Assembly (NCBI GenBank): GCA_006937955.1
Contig: SSNP01000050.1
Span: 2,895,261 to 2,959,260 of the forward strand
Reading direction: 5' to 3'
Length of the DNA stretch: 64,000 bases
From: Pachypanchax playfairii
Lineage: Eukaryota > Chordata > Actinopteri > Cyprinodontiformes > Aplocheilidae
Made by a program: the position numbers and the translations under genes. The stretch's first letter is position 1. Every line of letters starts with the position of its first letter. Shown here piece by piece: positions 40,323-52,300 of the stretch. The notes beneath the pieces were generated by a model. That model ran no database searches, was not told the origin of the DNA, and was given only the letters and a program-made list of their open reading frames with translations.

Positions 40323-43300
40323 TTACGTGTCAGAGCAGAACTGGAAGGTCAGCAGCATCAACACTCCCAATGTGATACACACAGGACTGTGGATCAGCGG
40401 TAACCCCACTGAGTTCCGTATATTACCCTTGGTGTCTACAGACGTGTCATACCAAGGAGACAGCACCATAGCTAATGCCGTCTTGTGAGTATCTGACAGG
40501 ACACTGATCTGCTGCACAGTCATTGCTTTTGCCTGCTCATACGAGAACATGCTGATCTGTTTCACGTTAAATACCACCTAGAGAGAATAGAGAAATAGAG
40601 AAAGTTATTGACAGCATCAAAAAGGGAGAAATTTGACCATGTAGCTTTAAAATTCACAAAACTTTTGAATTAATTAAACTGTGTTGCTGCTTTGAGGTGT
40701 TGTTGACTTACAGCAAACTTATTAGCTGGTATCATCGAGATGGCCATAGGTGTGATTCCTTCAATTTGCTCTTTTACTAAAGCAGACATGGCTATATCTT
40801 GGACACCAGCTGTGAAACCAAACAAATGTCAAATCTGCAACAACCTGAACAATGATAATGAATCTGCATTATATCAGTAAGCTGAAGACACTGAAGACAC
40901 GATACCTGCCAGGACTCCAATCTCAATGAACACATCCGTGCCCCACGTGTTCATCATTCCAAAAACAAGACTGTTGGTGAGCAGCTCAACCAGAGCCTGC
41001 ATCTGCTCCTCTGAGCAGGACAGCTTCAACCGGCCCAGCCCGAGTACCGCCTTCCTGCAGAGGGGACGCACAGCACACGAGGACAGTAAACACAAGTGGA
41101 CAAAAAGGCCACATGTGTTTTGATCGTTGTTAGTTTGCTCACCCAAACTCTACATAATTGAAAGATTTGATCTCTGTGGTTTTAGCGCCGCATACAATGT
41201 ATCCCAAAGCCACCAGCGTGCTGGAGTCAAGCTGGCTTGGAGTCTTCTTGGTAGAGTTTAACACGGCGGTAAACAGGGCAGTCAGCTAGAATGACAACAA
41301 GAAATTTCAAATGGGGTCCGGACTACAGGTATTAATGGTTAATGACATGGGATGACGCCTTATTACTTTAAAACCTTTTATTTTTACTATTTTTTATATC
41401 ATTTTACCTGGTGAGTACATTCTGGGTTAATAGTTTTTCTTTTTTTTAACTTACTTTACACTTGAACAGCAACATATATGTAAACAATGTTGCTATTTGC
41501 TGCTTCTGGTTGCAATTTTTGTAAACACAAACGATGACGTAGTTTAAAATGTTGCTCATTGGTTATCAAGGAGGATCTGCTAAATGTGCTAAATGAAAAA
41601 AGGCTTATTAACGCTGGAGCTGTCATAAAGACGTGTTATTACCCAGAATGTACTGAAGCGTAAACAATAAAGAAACATTCACGTGAAATTTATTTTTTAG
41701 TATTCTAAGATCTCATTTTTATAGAGGAAGCAAAGTTTTATCAAACAAGATCAAAAGTTCATTTGCATTGAATAAGACATTTTCAAAAGCATCAATAATG
41801 AGAGACGGTGAAATGAGCTACCTGTCTGCTGTTCCAGGTACTAACAGCTCCCAAAGACCCAATACTGCTTCTTTCTGTCAGTCGGAGAAGATTCAGCTCC
41901 TCTGGTGTGAGCTCTGTTGCTATTACACCAAGCTGAGCAATCAGAGACGCGGAGAAGGACGAAACGGGGCCGTAGATCTACACACAGTCATGGTGACCCA
42001 GCAGAAGACAGGACAAACATTAATAAACCCTGAGGAGGAGGGACTCTACAATGTGCAGCCTATACTGAACCCATATGACGGAACTCTGTCAAGTGCGTTT
42101 CCAAATTAAAACAACCTTTTTGACTCTCTTCAGAATCTCAGAGCGCTGGTAGGATGCCAGGTTTGAGTCCTGACCCATCAGCTCCAGACAGTTGACGAAG
42201 GCAGCAGTAGACATGCTGCTGAGACTGCCAGACGTCCAGACAGACGGAGCCGTGGTGTGCAGGATCTCACAGGTAGGAACAATAAGAGTCTCTGGAAGAG
42301 GACGTGGACAGTAAGTATGTGATCAGGAGACGCTGTGGTGCAGAACAGGGTCATGTGTTTTGGACCAGTTTAAAAAATAAGTTGTTTTTTTCAAAGACAA
42401 AGAAAAAGAAAATGTTGAAAAGGCAACTTTTATTTTTTATTGTGTATAAAAAAACAGTCAACAATTGTTTCACCATTGATATGAAGCATATAGTTTAAAA
42501 CATAAGATTTGAGTTTATTTTTTTGTTTTTTATCAATCAGAAACTTAAAATTATGTAAAGGAATTATTTGGTAATTGATTGTTTTGAAACGTTAGACTTG
42601 AGAAAAAAATAATTTGCAGTTTCACAACCAAAGTCATGCTTACGTGATAAAGCGTTCATTTTGAGGAAACCCAAGAAAAACTGCAGAACAAACTGCTGCT
42701 TGTCAAAAACCACCTTCCTGTCATTCTGGTCTGAGCAGAGTTGTCCTACTTCTCCACGTTCCCACTGATGTTGGCTCATGAACAGCTTCTCTACATGTCC
42801 CACAGTCATTAACGACTGCAGGAACACAGAGAAGAAAATACACACACACACACACGCTTGTGACTTACAGGAAAACAGGAACCTCTGAACCTGATCTGAA
42901 AACATGCTGGAAAACTGACACTCGAGGGATTTATTTACTAGCTTGACCTTCTCTGGCATCAAGTTCTATTCAATGTTCTAAAATAACCTGTTACTGAAAA
43001 ATTTGCATTTTTTTAAAAAAAAAAGATCAACGTATTTAAAGGTGCTTTAATATTAAAAAAAAAGGTGCAGTAATGAACTCACCAGTGGAATGTCTTGAAG
43101 TATTGTGGTTGGCAGGAAGAAAAGAAACCGCTCCACCTGACTGATTGTTGTCTGGGTCCAGTTCTTGACTGGACTGTGGACAAAAAGAAAATCTCTAACA
43201 GTTTTTGACTCTCTTCTGTATTTTTATAAGTTTTCCTTTTCTTTTTTAAATAATGGTGCGTTCACACCGGCCGCTTTGTCAACGTCAAGCAACGTTCATA

Positions 43301-46300
43301 ACACTCCAAGTTTGACGTTTGAAAGTTGAAGCTCGTAACGCCAGACCGTTAAAAAGAGCATGTAGGCGGGGCTTCCTTTGTTATCAGATGTTCTGAGCTA
43401 TGGCGGATCATATTGAGAGAGTGGCTTGGCTTTATTTACTCCGTTTGTGGATACACCCCATTGTTCAGATGCGTTCTGAGTTTGAGGAGTTAAACTCCAG
43501 GAGCTACATATGGATGAGGTTCGCTTCCAGCGCTACTTCCGTCTGTCCCGCGCCCAGTTTGAAGACTTCCTGCTTCATTCAGGTACGTCACTACGATGAG
43601 ACGCTCTGATTGGTTGACATGCCGCTTCAAGAGAGTCAAAAGTTCAGCTAGCTGAACTTTTGCGTTGCTTGTGTTTCAAGCGTCAACGCCTCAAACGCTT
43701 GAGAAGCTTGAAAAGTTGACGCTGCTAACGCTCACAAAGCGACGCAGAGACTCTGACGCTGGTCTGACGGACTCCACCATAGACTTTACATGTAAACTTG
43801 ACATTTCTGATGTTGACGGTTGGGGCGGTGTGAACGTGTCTCATTTTAAGTGCAATTATTAGGCTGGATTTTCTCCCAAGATAAACTGGGAAATGTTCAT
43901 AACCAGGAAAATCTTGATTAAACAAAGAAGATTTCTAGACTGAACGTTCAGGCTGTTATGAGTTTACCCAAAAACAGCAGGTTCTTGCAGGATGCCAGAC
44001 ACGATATCCATTTTGTTGCTGGTGTAGCAAAGATTCTTGAGGTAATCCAGATCGTGAATGAAAAAGTTTCGATCCATCTTAATAAAAACTTCATCCACCA
44101 CAAACGAGGCCATGATGCCCATTGAACGAAACTCCGCCTCGGTGAACATGCCTGTGTACATGTTCTGGTTAAGAAGAGACAAAATATATAATTATTATAA
44201 AGAAAATATTAGATGAACTAAACTTTTAACTATGCAGATGTATAAAACTGTGTATGAACTCTAGAAAACGAGTTGGTTTTCTCTTCTACCTGGTTGTAAC
44301 TCAAAGCTCTGACAACATTATATAATATCAGTTTTTCCCCCCAAAGGGATGGAGACACTCACCAGTCTTTGTAAGATTCTGTCCACCAGAATGTCCTGTT
44401 TCGTTCGCGACATCATGAGAAAATAACGAGGTTCTGCAATAATTATTTTCCTCAGTGTGTCCATCATGTCTGTAGTAAACATCCTAATAATGTTTGCACT
44501 GAAAGATAAAAAAAACTGACTTTTTTTCTTTTAGAATTAAAAAATGTTCATAAATTTCTGTTAAAGCATACTGTGTCTTACATCAAAACTCATTTGTTTG
44601 TTTTTTTGATGTAAAAATAAGAGCAAACATTTTACTTTAAATTTAGTGGTTTTTTTTATTTTTATGAGAACAAAGAATAAACTTCAGATGAAGTTCCTGT
44701 TACATTTTAAACCCAATATTAAAGCAACACATAGTTGATTAAGTATTTATTTATGTAAACTTCATTTGATTGAGTTTTTGTTACTACATAAACGTGTAGG
44801 TTTTTGATAACTAATTGTAACTCCGGTTTTAGCGTCCCTTCACTGGCTTCCCGTTCATTTGCGGATCCATTTTAAGGTTCTTTTATTTGTTTTTAAGTCT
44901 CTTAACGGTCTTGTCCCTTTTTACCTGTCTGAGCTGCTCTGTCCGCACACGCCTCCTCGTGCTCTCCGATCAGCTGATCAGCTGCTTTTAACCGTCCCGA
45001 AGACATTTTATAAGTCCAGAGGAGACAGAGCCTTTTCAGTTTTAGGTCCGAAAATTTGGAATGAGCTCCCCCTAAATCAGGGATGGGCAACTCCAGGCCT
45101 CGAGGGCCACTATCCTACACATTTTAGATGTTCCCCTGTTTCACCACACCTGATTCAAATCTGCAACCTCTCAGCAAGTCCTATAGACGCCTGTTAACGA
45201 CCTGTTCATCTGCAGCAGGTGTGGTGAAACAGGGGAACATCTAAAATGTGCAGGATAGTGGCCCTCGAAGCCTGGAGTTGCCCATCCCTGCCCTAAATGT
45301 TAGACAGGCTCCCTCTCTTGCTGTTTTTAAAACCCGGTTAAAAACTCATTTTTACTCTTTGGCTTTTAATCAGTAATGAGTTGCCATCTGTGTCTTAATG
45401 TCTTTTATTTTCCTTGTCTGTTTTATATCTGCTCTGTTTTTAACTTGTGTGGTGTCCCTGTATTGTACAGCACTTTGGTCAGCTGTCGTTGTTTTTAAAG
45501 TGCTCTATAAATAAAATGGTATGGTATGGTATGGTATGGTATGGTATGGTATGGTATGGTATGGTATGTAAAATATAAAGTATTGAACTGCTAATTCCTG
45601 TCACGCCAAATCTATCTTATCTGAGAAGGACATCCTATAAAACCCCCTCAGGTCTTATAGTTCTCATCTTGCTCCTGTATGTTCAAATATTATTATTTTT
45701 CAAACATGCTTCATTGAAATGAGACAATTTGTTTAAAGTTCTTTAAAAGACCTTCTGAGACTGCGATGGCAGTTCTTTTGACTTACGGCAAAGACAAAGT
45801 AATTTCAGTTCCGAGATCCGGAAGCAGCTCTGAGAAAAACTCATACTGAAAGAGCATGTTGATCACACAGTTTTTCTGTTCAAAAGAACAAAGAAGTTAA
45901 ATAAAAACAACATATACTGGATTGCATGTATTTTTAAAAAGTATTATATGTGATGAGTTAAACTGTTAAGATTACTATGGAGGTGTGGAGGAGACGAGGC
46001 TGCTGCCTGAGGAGAGTCAGGATTTTCCTGGCTGATGAGGGTGTGGGATTAGCCTGAAAACGGTTCTGTAAGTCCTTACAGGTCACACCCTGACCCAAAG
46101 TTCCCAGAGTCCTGAAAATACACAGAGGTCCGTCTTACTGGAGGATCATTAAATAATCCATTAAAACTTACATGTACCAAATACTACAAAATAACATTTA
46201 AAAAAATAAATACTTACAGAAAATCTTGTTTGATTAGAGTTTGATTGGTACTCTGCAGCTCTTGGAAAATTGCTTGAGCCTGTGAAATAAAATGAAAAAA

Positions 46301-49300
46301 AAAAAAAAGAATAAAAAATGTTGTGTGACATNAGCCGACATGTGCAGTTTCCAGTTTCCATGATGGGACAACAGGAAGATCACGTATCAGGATCAATTTT
46401 GTTTGCGTCCATTCACAGTTTCGGTGATGACGACGCCTTTTGTTGTTGCTTTTCTGTTTAATAATTTAGCAGCCAATCAAGATCCTGTCATAGAAACTGT
46501 CCCGACGAGGACAGGAAGCACGAGAACATCTAAACAAAAGTTTAAATTCCAGCATCTGGAACTCGGGTTGTGTGATACCTGCTGTGTGTTCCAGGGTTTC
46601 GTGGACGTGATGGAGAGATTTTTAACAAGCAGGCTCATTCTGGGCATGACACTGAGCAGAGGTGTGCAACTGAACAACAGCTTCACGTCGTTCAACCAGC
46701 TTACAACATTTGAAAAACCCTGGTTCAAACAAAGGAAACACAAGACAGCTAACAGTATAAGAGCTGCTTAATAAAGCTAGAAAACAAACACAATCATTGT
46801 TTAGTTGCACAATATTCAAGTTAGAGTAAAATTGTATCAGTTACAGGATGTTATATTCCTAAATTAATCTTAATGTCATTCTTTATAAATTTCTTATCAA
46901 TGCAAATGAGACTCGTCACTCTTTGTTTTACCCATAACTTGGTGGTAATGGCGTTTGCCTCTGGTGAACAGAAGCCCGATCTGTACGACATGCAGCGGGC
47001 GGCTTTGTTTGTGGATAAAGCTTTGAGGACTGCCAGCAGTCTTTCAGAGGTGAGGCTGAGCAAGGTCTCCGTCTTGACTCCAACAAGGAGACAGCCAAGC
47101 TCCTGAAGCTGATCTGGAATCAGCTGGTCCAAAAACAGGTAGGAAAGTGTGAGGGACACGCCACAAAGAGCAGAAAGCATCTGTACACAACATCTGGTTT
47201 GGAAAGTGTTCACACTACAGAGGGACTCACTGTGGTACTCGAAGACAGCTTGTCTACAATTAAGGAGGCCTTGAAAATACACACACACACACGTACGCAC
47301 ACGTAAATATGATTAAATGTTGTTTTCTGTAACATGATAAATAGATTTTCAAATCTAAGATCATATCATCCACTTCCTGTAAATATTTACATTAAATTTA
47401 AACTTTACATTAAATAAAGTGTAAAAAGACTCCAAACCACTAATATCTTTGGTCAGACTGCTCTTATAGTTTACAATTCTTTTAACAAGATAATAGAAAT
47501 TGAGTAACACTCCCTACCCCTTATCTCTCACTTCCACAGACATGAATAAAACTTTAGACTGAACTTTTCCATCTTATTTTGTTGTTGAAAAGTGAATCTG
47601 TGAGATCCCGTTAACATTAACTGTCACGTTGTATTTTTGGAGCGAAGTTCTGCACATCAGAGACGTGGGGCTGAAAGTCCCGCCCACTCTCCTGTACACG
47701 TTAATGCTGTTCTTTCAGCATGAAATAACTATTTACAGGTAAAAATATTTTAAAAGGGAATATTTGACTGTGAAGCAGCAAGATAAGAACTACGCGCATG
47801 AATAAAAGTCAATGCATGGAGAAAATTAGAGGTGTCTGTATTTTTAAGTCAGGACACAGTGCTCATCTTGATTTTATTCATGTCCAGCTATTCATGATGA
47901 CTGAAGGAGGGGAACCTCCAGGAAAAAGCAAGGCTAGTAACTCTGCAAATTAATTATCTGACGTTAACTTTTTTTAAGGAGTAGAATGAGAGGATAAAAG
48001 TTGTGTTCCAGCCAGGAAGTTGTTCTACTTAAACAGAAGGATTATACATATTTACTATAAGTAATTTACTTTTCTTTAAGTTTTACATTGTTATAAAAAT
48101 CACATCTGTTACAGTGATCGTCTATCTCTGATGTTAATTTAGATGAAAAGTCTCAAATCCCAAAGCTAAAACGAGACAACAACTGTGAGTTTGGGGTGAA
48201 ACTAAAAAAGTTAGGTTTACCTGTGCCGGGGTAAATGAGACGGAGCTGAAGGTGGGGAAGGCAGCGAGTATTTGTGATGTCGTGAGATCCTGAAGGAAAG
48301 GAAGACCCAGCGTGGGCAGGAGGGGTGCGAGCTCTGCCAGTCGGTCGGCACTGAGCGCAGAGGGGACTATTAACTCTGGGTTGGTCAGGACAAAATTGGA
48401 AATCTGGAAACAAAAGTCCCAACAAACATCAACACACGTCAGGTTTTTCATCAGTTGTCCTCAGATACAGTGTCATGAGTGACACGTGTAGTAACAAGCT
48501 GTCATGAACTGGTGTGTTCCTACCATCTGACTGGGCATACTGAGTCCTTTCAGCGTGCAGTTCATGATGCTGTCCTGGATGATCCTGAAGGCCTCGGTGT
48601 TTTTGTACAGGAGGAGGTCATTGGGGTCTGCCAGGCACGTGAGATTCCCCAGCCTAAAGTTACAGAGACAGTTTTAACACATCTGGAACATGCCTTACTG
48701 AAACAAAATGTTTTTAAAAAATAATACTGTGCAGTACAGTAAATATTTTTCTCGTGTAATTAATCAGAAACTTTTACTTACACATGAACTAGATTTAAGA
48801 TGTCTAATAAAAAAAATCCCCAAATCAGACCAGAAATTAAACACTGATGACAATCTGTATGTACAGGGTTTTATTTAAGGTAAATCATTGTAATGTTTGA
48901 AAATGGTGTTATGTGGACCGAGAGCTTCATTTCTTACTTCATAAAGTCCTGAGCTGTCAGGTTCCTGTAGGATCTAATAATTTTGCTGGCGATGAACTCC
49001 TGCTTCAGGGGAGTGAGGGTGTTTCTCTGCAGCACATCCAGCCCGTCCAACAGCTGCAGATAAACACAAGAACCAAAAAACTGTGATGTTATAGTTAACA
49101 TGTTGAAAATAACTTGAGAAATGGTCACAAGATTGTTATTTTGATTATCCAAAAACATGCTAGAAGAATCAGGATGATGTTTAAAATGATACTTCACATA
49201 GTTTGATGTAGATTCTGTGGAGAAGTTATTAAAGGGCTCCTTTTGAAGGTTAAAAAGATGAGGACTGCACTTCATGTACCAAAACATCACCAAAATCTCA

Positions 49301-52300
49301 ATATTGGGAAAAAAAAAGTACTGATTTCTTTAATCTTAAAAAGGCCATTTCATACAAATTTCAGGACTTTGTGGTTATTTCTTAAGTATTAACCAGTAAT
49401 ATGAAACATTTTATATCTAATAAACGTCAGGAAACACTGATTAACAGACCTTTCAATCTGTCTGCATTCAAATTTGGGTGGTTACGGCTCTTTCCGTCAG
49501 GCTGCTTCATCAGCAGCTCGTTCATATATATTATTCGAATTTGTTGGACTCAGATTGGCTAACAAACTAGCCTATGAGAGCAAGGTATACTGTTTCCTGC
49601 CCCGCTGCGCATGGCAATGTCAGATGTCGTGTCTTCCTGTTTGCTACGTCTTATGCTAACAGCTTTTAGCCAGCAGCATGCTAGGCGTGGTTTCAACTTC
49701 GGGAGCTGATGAATACTAACAAACAAAGGAGTTGTGATGAAACAGATACTGGCCGTTCAGACTCGGGAGAAATTGGGTTTTATCACCACCTGCGTAGTTT
49801 GAGAGATTAAAACTGAAAGAGAAGTTGTTGACCTGTTTTCACACCCACTATGAAGGCAAAAACACCTGTGGAGCTAAAATATTCAACAGAAACCTCAGAA
49901 AAAACGCTGTTAATGGAAGGGACTCTTTAACAGTCAGTGTCTTATCTGCTACAGACAAAGTGATCTCAGATGGAAGATTCAGTAGCAGGTAAGTTAATAG
50001 ACAATAAATGTTCTGTGGTAAATTTTACAGAGCAAAATTTTAGGATCAGATGTTTTTTACTCAGATGATTTTAGTTTATTTCTGAAGATTGACCATTGTG
50101 GGGAAAAAAAATTTTGGTTTTGAGTCATAATGTTCTTTTAAATGTCAGAACTAATTTCTTAAAGTTCTGAAGTTTTGGGGTGTATCTATGTATTTAGTTA
50201 TTTGTTTGTTTATCCATTAATTTATTTTACTTTACATGTACAATATTTGGTGGAAGACAAAAATCTAATAGATAAGACTTCATTTGAGTGCACTTTAAAT
50301 TTTATGTTTTATTTTTTTTAATCACTGGAGTCACGTGTACTGTGCAAACTTTAATATGGATTTTTTTTTTTTTTACTTTCATATGTATTAATAGTTTGGT
50401 ATGAAAATAATTCACCGTTCTACATTCAGGTGTTTTTAATTTTTTGTACAATCACCAGAAACATGTCACAGTCACCGATAAATACAAAACTGAAAGAGTC
50501 TGTGTGTTTCTTCTGAACAGTCTTGGCTCTGTTCTGCTCCCTCAAGCTAATCGGACTGTGTCCTGGATTCTCAGGTTTCCCAGCAAGGTGTCGGAGCTCA
50601 AAGGGACGTTACCTGAGCAGCTGAGAGGTGTTGGAAGGTTTGGAAGGGCAGGTAGACGATCAGGTTTCCAGTGTCCCTGATAAGTGATTGTTGACCACTT
50701 GTGATGTTGGTGGGGCTCAATACTTTGCTGTACCACAATCCAAATGCATCTTTCTGGGCCAGACTCATGTTGCTCATGATTCTGTTGATTGTCTCTTTCC
50801 TAGAAAAGAAATACAAAACAAAACTATTAAAAACTTGAAAAATAAATCTTTAACAAGTGAAAATTAACACATAAAGTCACTTATTACAGATTTAATTGAA
50901 CTTTTTGACATCATTCATTTTTTATAATAGATGAGAAGATTGTTACACGTGATGCGAGACTTAGCATCAACGCAGGAAACGTTCACCTTTAATTAGTCTG
51001 ATACAGAAATAAAACTTAAACAAACCAAACTGCAATTACCTCATTTATATAATCAGAGTTTACATGTGAATTTATTTTCACCTTTCAACAGCAAAAAATT
51101 TAATTCAAAGCTTCAGTAAAAAAAATCCTTTAGAGACTAAAACTCAGCAGCTTTAGATTAAAATCTAGTCTATGCACCCGCTTCCTTTGCTTTCTATAAA
51201 TAATGCATGTGCCTGGCATCCTGCGGCTCATTGATACATCACTTCACACGGTTGTCTGACACCGAAGATGTGCACCGATAGACGCACCAGGCACGTAGTG
51301 AGATTGCATCGTTATGCAACTGAAATAAAAACCTGTTGATTAAACCTAAAAACTTTTCAATACTCTTGACTTGTCATCAGGTTTTATTTTATATGGCTGT
51401 CTTCTCTAGTTTGCAGTTTCAAATTAAATCACAGAAAAATGATAAATATCTTTGTTGGATTTTTTTGTCTTGAAACTCCCAAATCCTGAAATCTGACCAC
51501 TGATGGAGCAGAGCAGACAGTTTGAATTACTATTTTGTTAGTATAAAGCTGATTCCCCATAATGTGAACCATAGTACTGATAAATACTATTAATCTTCAT
51601 CAAAACTAAATAAAGGGTGAAAGTTAGAGAGTTTAAGTTTTCCAGGAAGAATCACCTTTTCAAAAAGTCAAAAACTAAATTTAACACGAAATTAAACTTA
51701 ATATCATGAAATACACTACTTCTTTACAGGAGTACTACCTCCAGTATTCACAACTTACACATTGCTGTTGTACTGTAAAGAGGGCAACGCTTGGATATCA
51801 GCTGGACTAGCTGCAACCAGCAGGGGGGCCAACTCGACGAAGAGTTTACTATCCATCCCTAGGTGTGTTTGGAGCAACACTGACGCCATGGCTGACAGGT
51901 ACTCATTAGATAACTGGCAAACAGAAGCAGATGCTGTGAGCGAGAACACAGAACTAACCAAGACAAAACAGAAACAGCAGACGTGATTTAGATTGATAAG
52001 AGGGTAAAACAGTAAAAACGGCCTCTCTGTTTGCAGACATTACCTGCAGAGTGCTTCCAAAAGTGTGATAGTACTGCAGGATCCGTGTGATGGTGCTGAT
52101 TTGTGCCGTAGCCAGCACGTATTTCATGTCACTCAATGGTAAATTAAAGTACTCCTACACACACGTATAAAAAAGTACATGTATAAATTCAGACAACAAA
52201 CACACACAGTGCTATCACACATTAACATTCAGGTGGGATTTATCTAACCTTAATTAACAGCAGTTCATCAGTGCTCACTTCTCTTGTCACCTGCAGCATA

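Larger units (their letters stand above)
44833..45568 (+). mobile_element. 3' end of an L2-like LINE, split by a MITE, in strc intron 18
   Basis: The + strand codes a reverse-transcriptase C-terminal stretch (LFVFKSLNGLVPFYLSELL, then FSVLGPKIWNELPL) typical of fish L2/CR1-like LINEs. The 3' end gtgctctataaataaa runs into an (ATGGT)n tail at 45516-45568, as L2-type copies often do. It is 5'-truncated to about 0.5 kb of own sequence and interrupted at 45078-45290 by a hAT MITE; on either side of that insert the reading continues in the same frame to a stop. Antisense to strc. Confidence 0.8.

Noticed and set aside
41768..42109. 113-codon + strand ORF opposite strc exon 24
   Set aside because: Shadow of the - strand exon 41977-41822, which carries the stereocilin TPEELNLLRL region.
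44859..45197. 112-codon ORF taken as a host gene
   Set aside because: It is the C-terminal end of a LINE reverse transcriptase running into a hAT MITE.
46403..46771. 122-codon + strand ORF opposite strc exon 15
   Set aside because: The - strand exon 46719-46579 aligns with stereocilin and splices in phase; the + frame has no homology.
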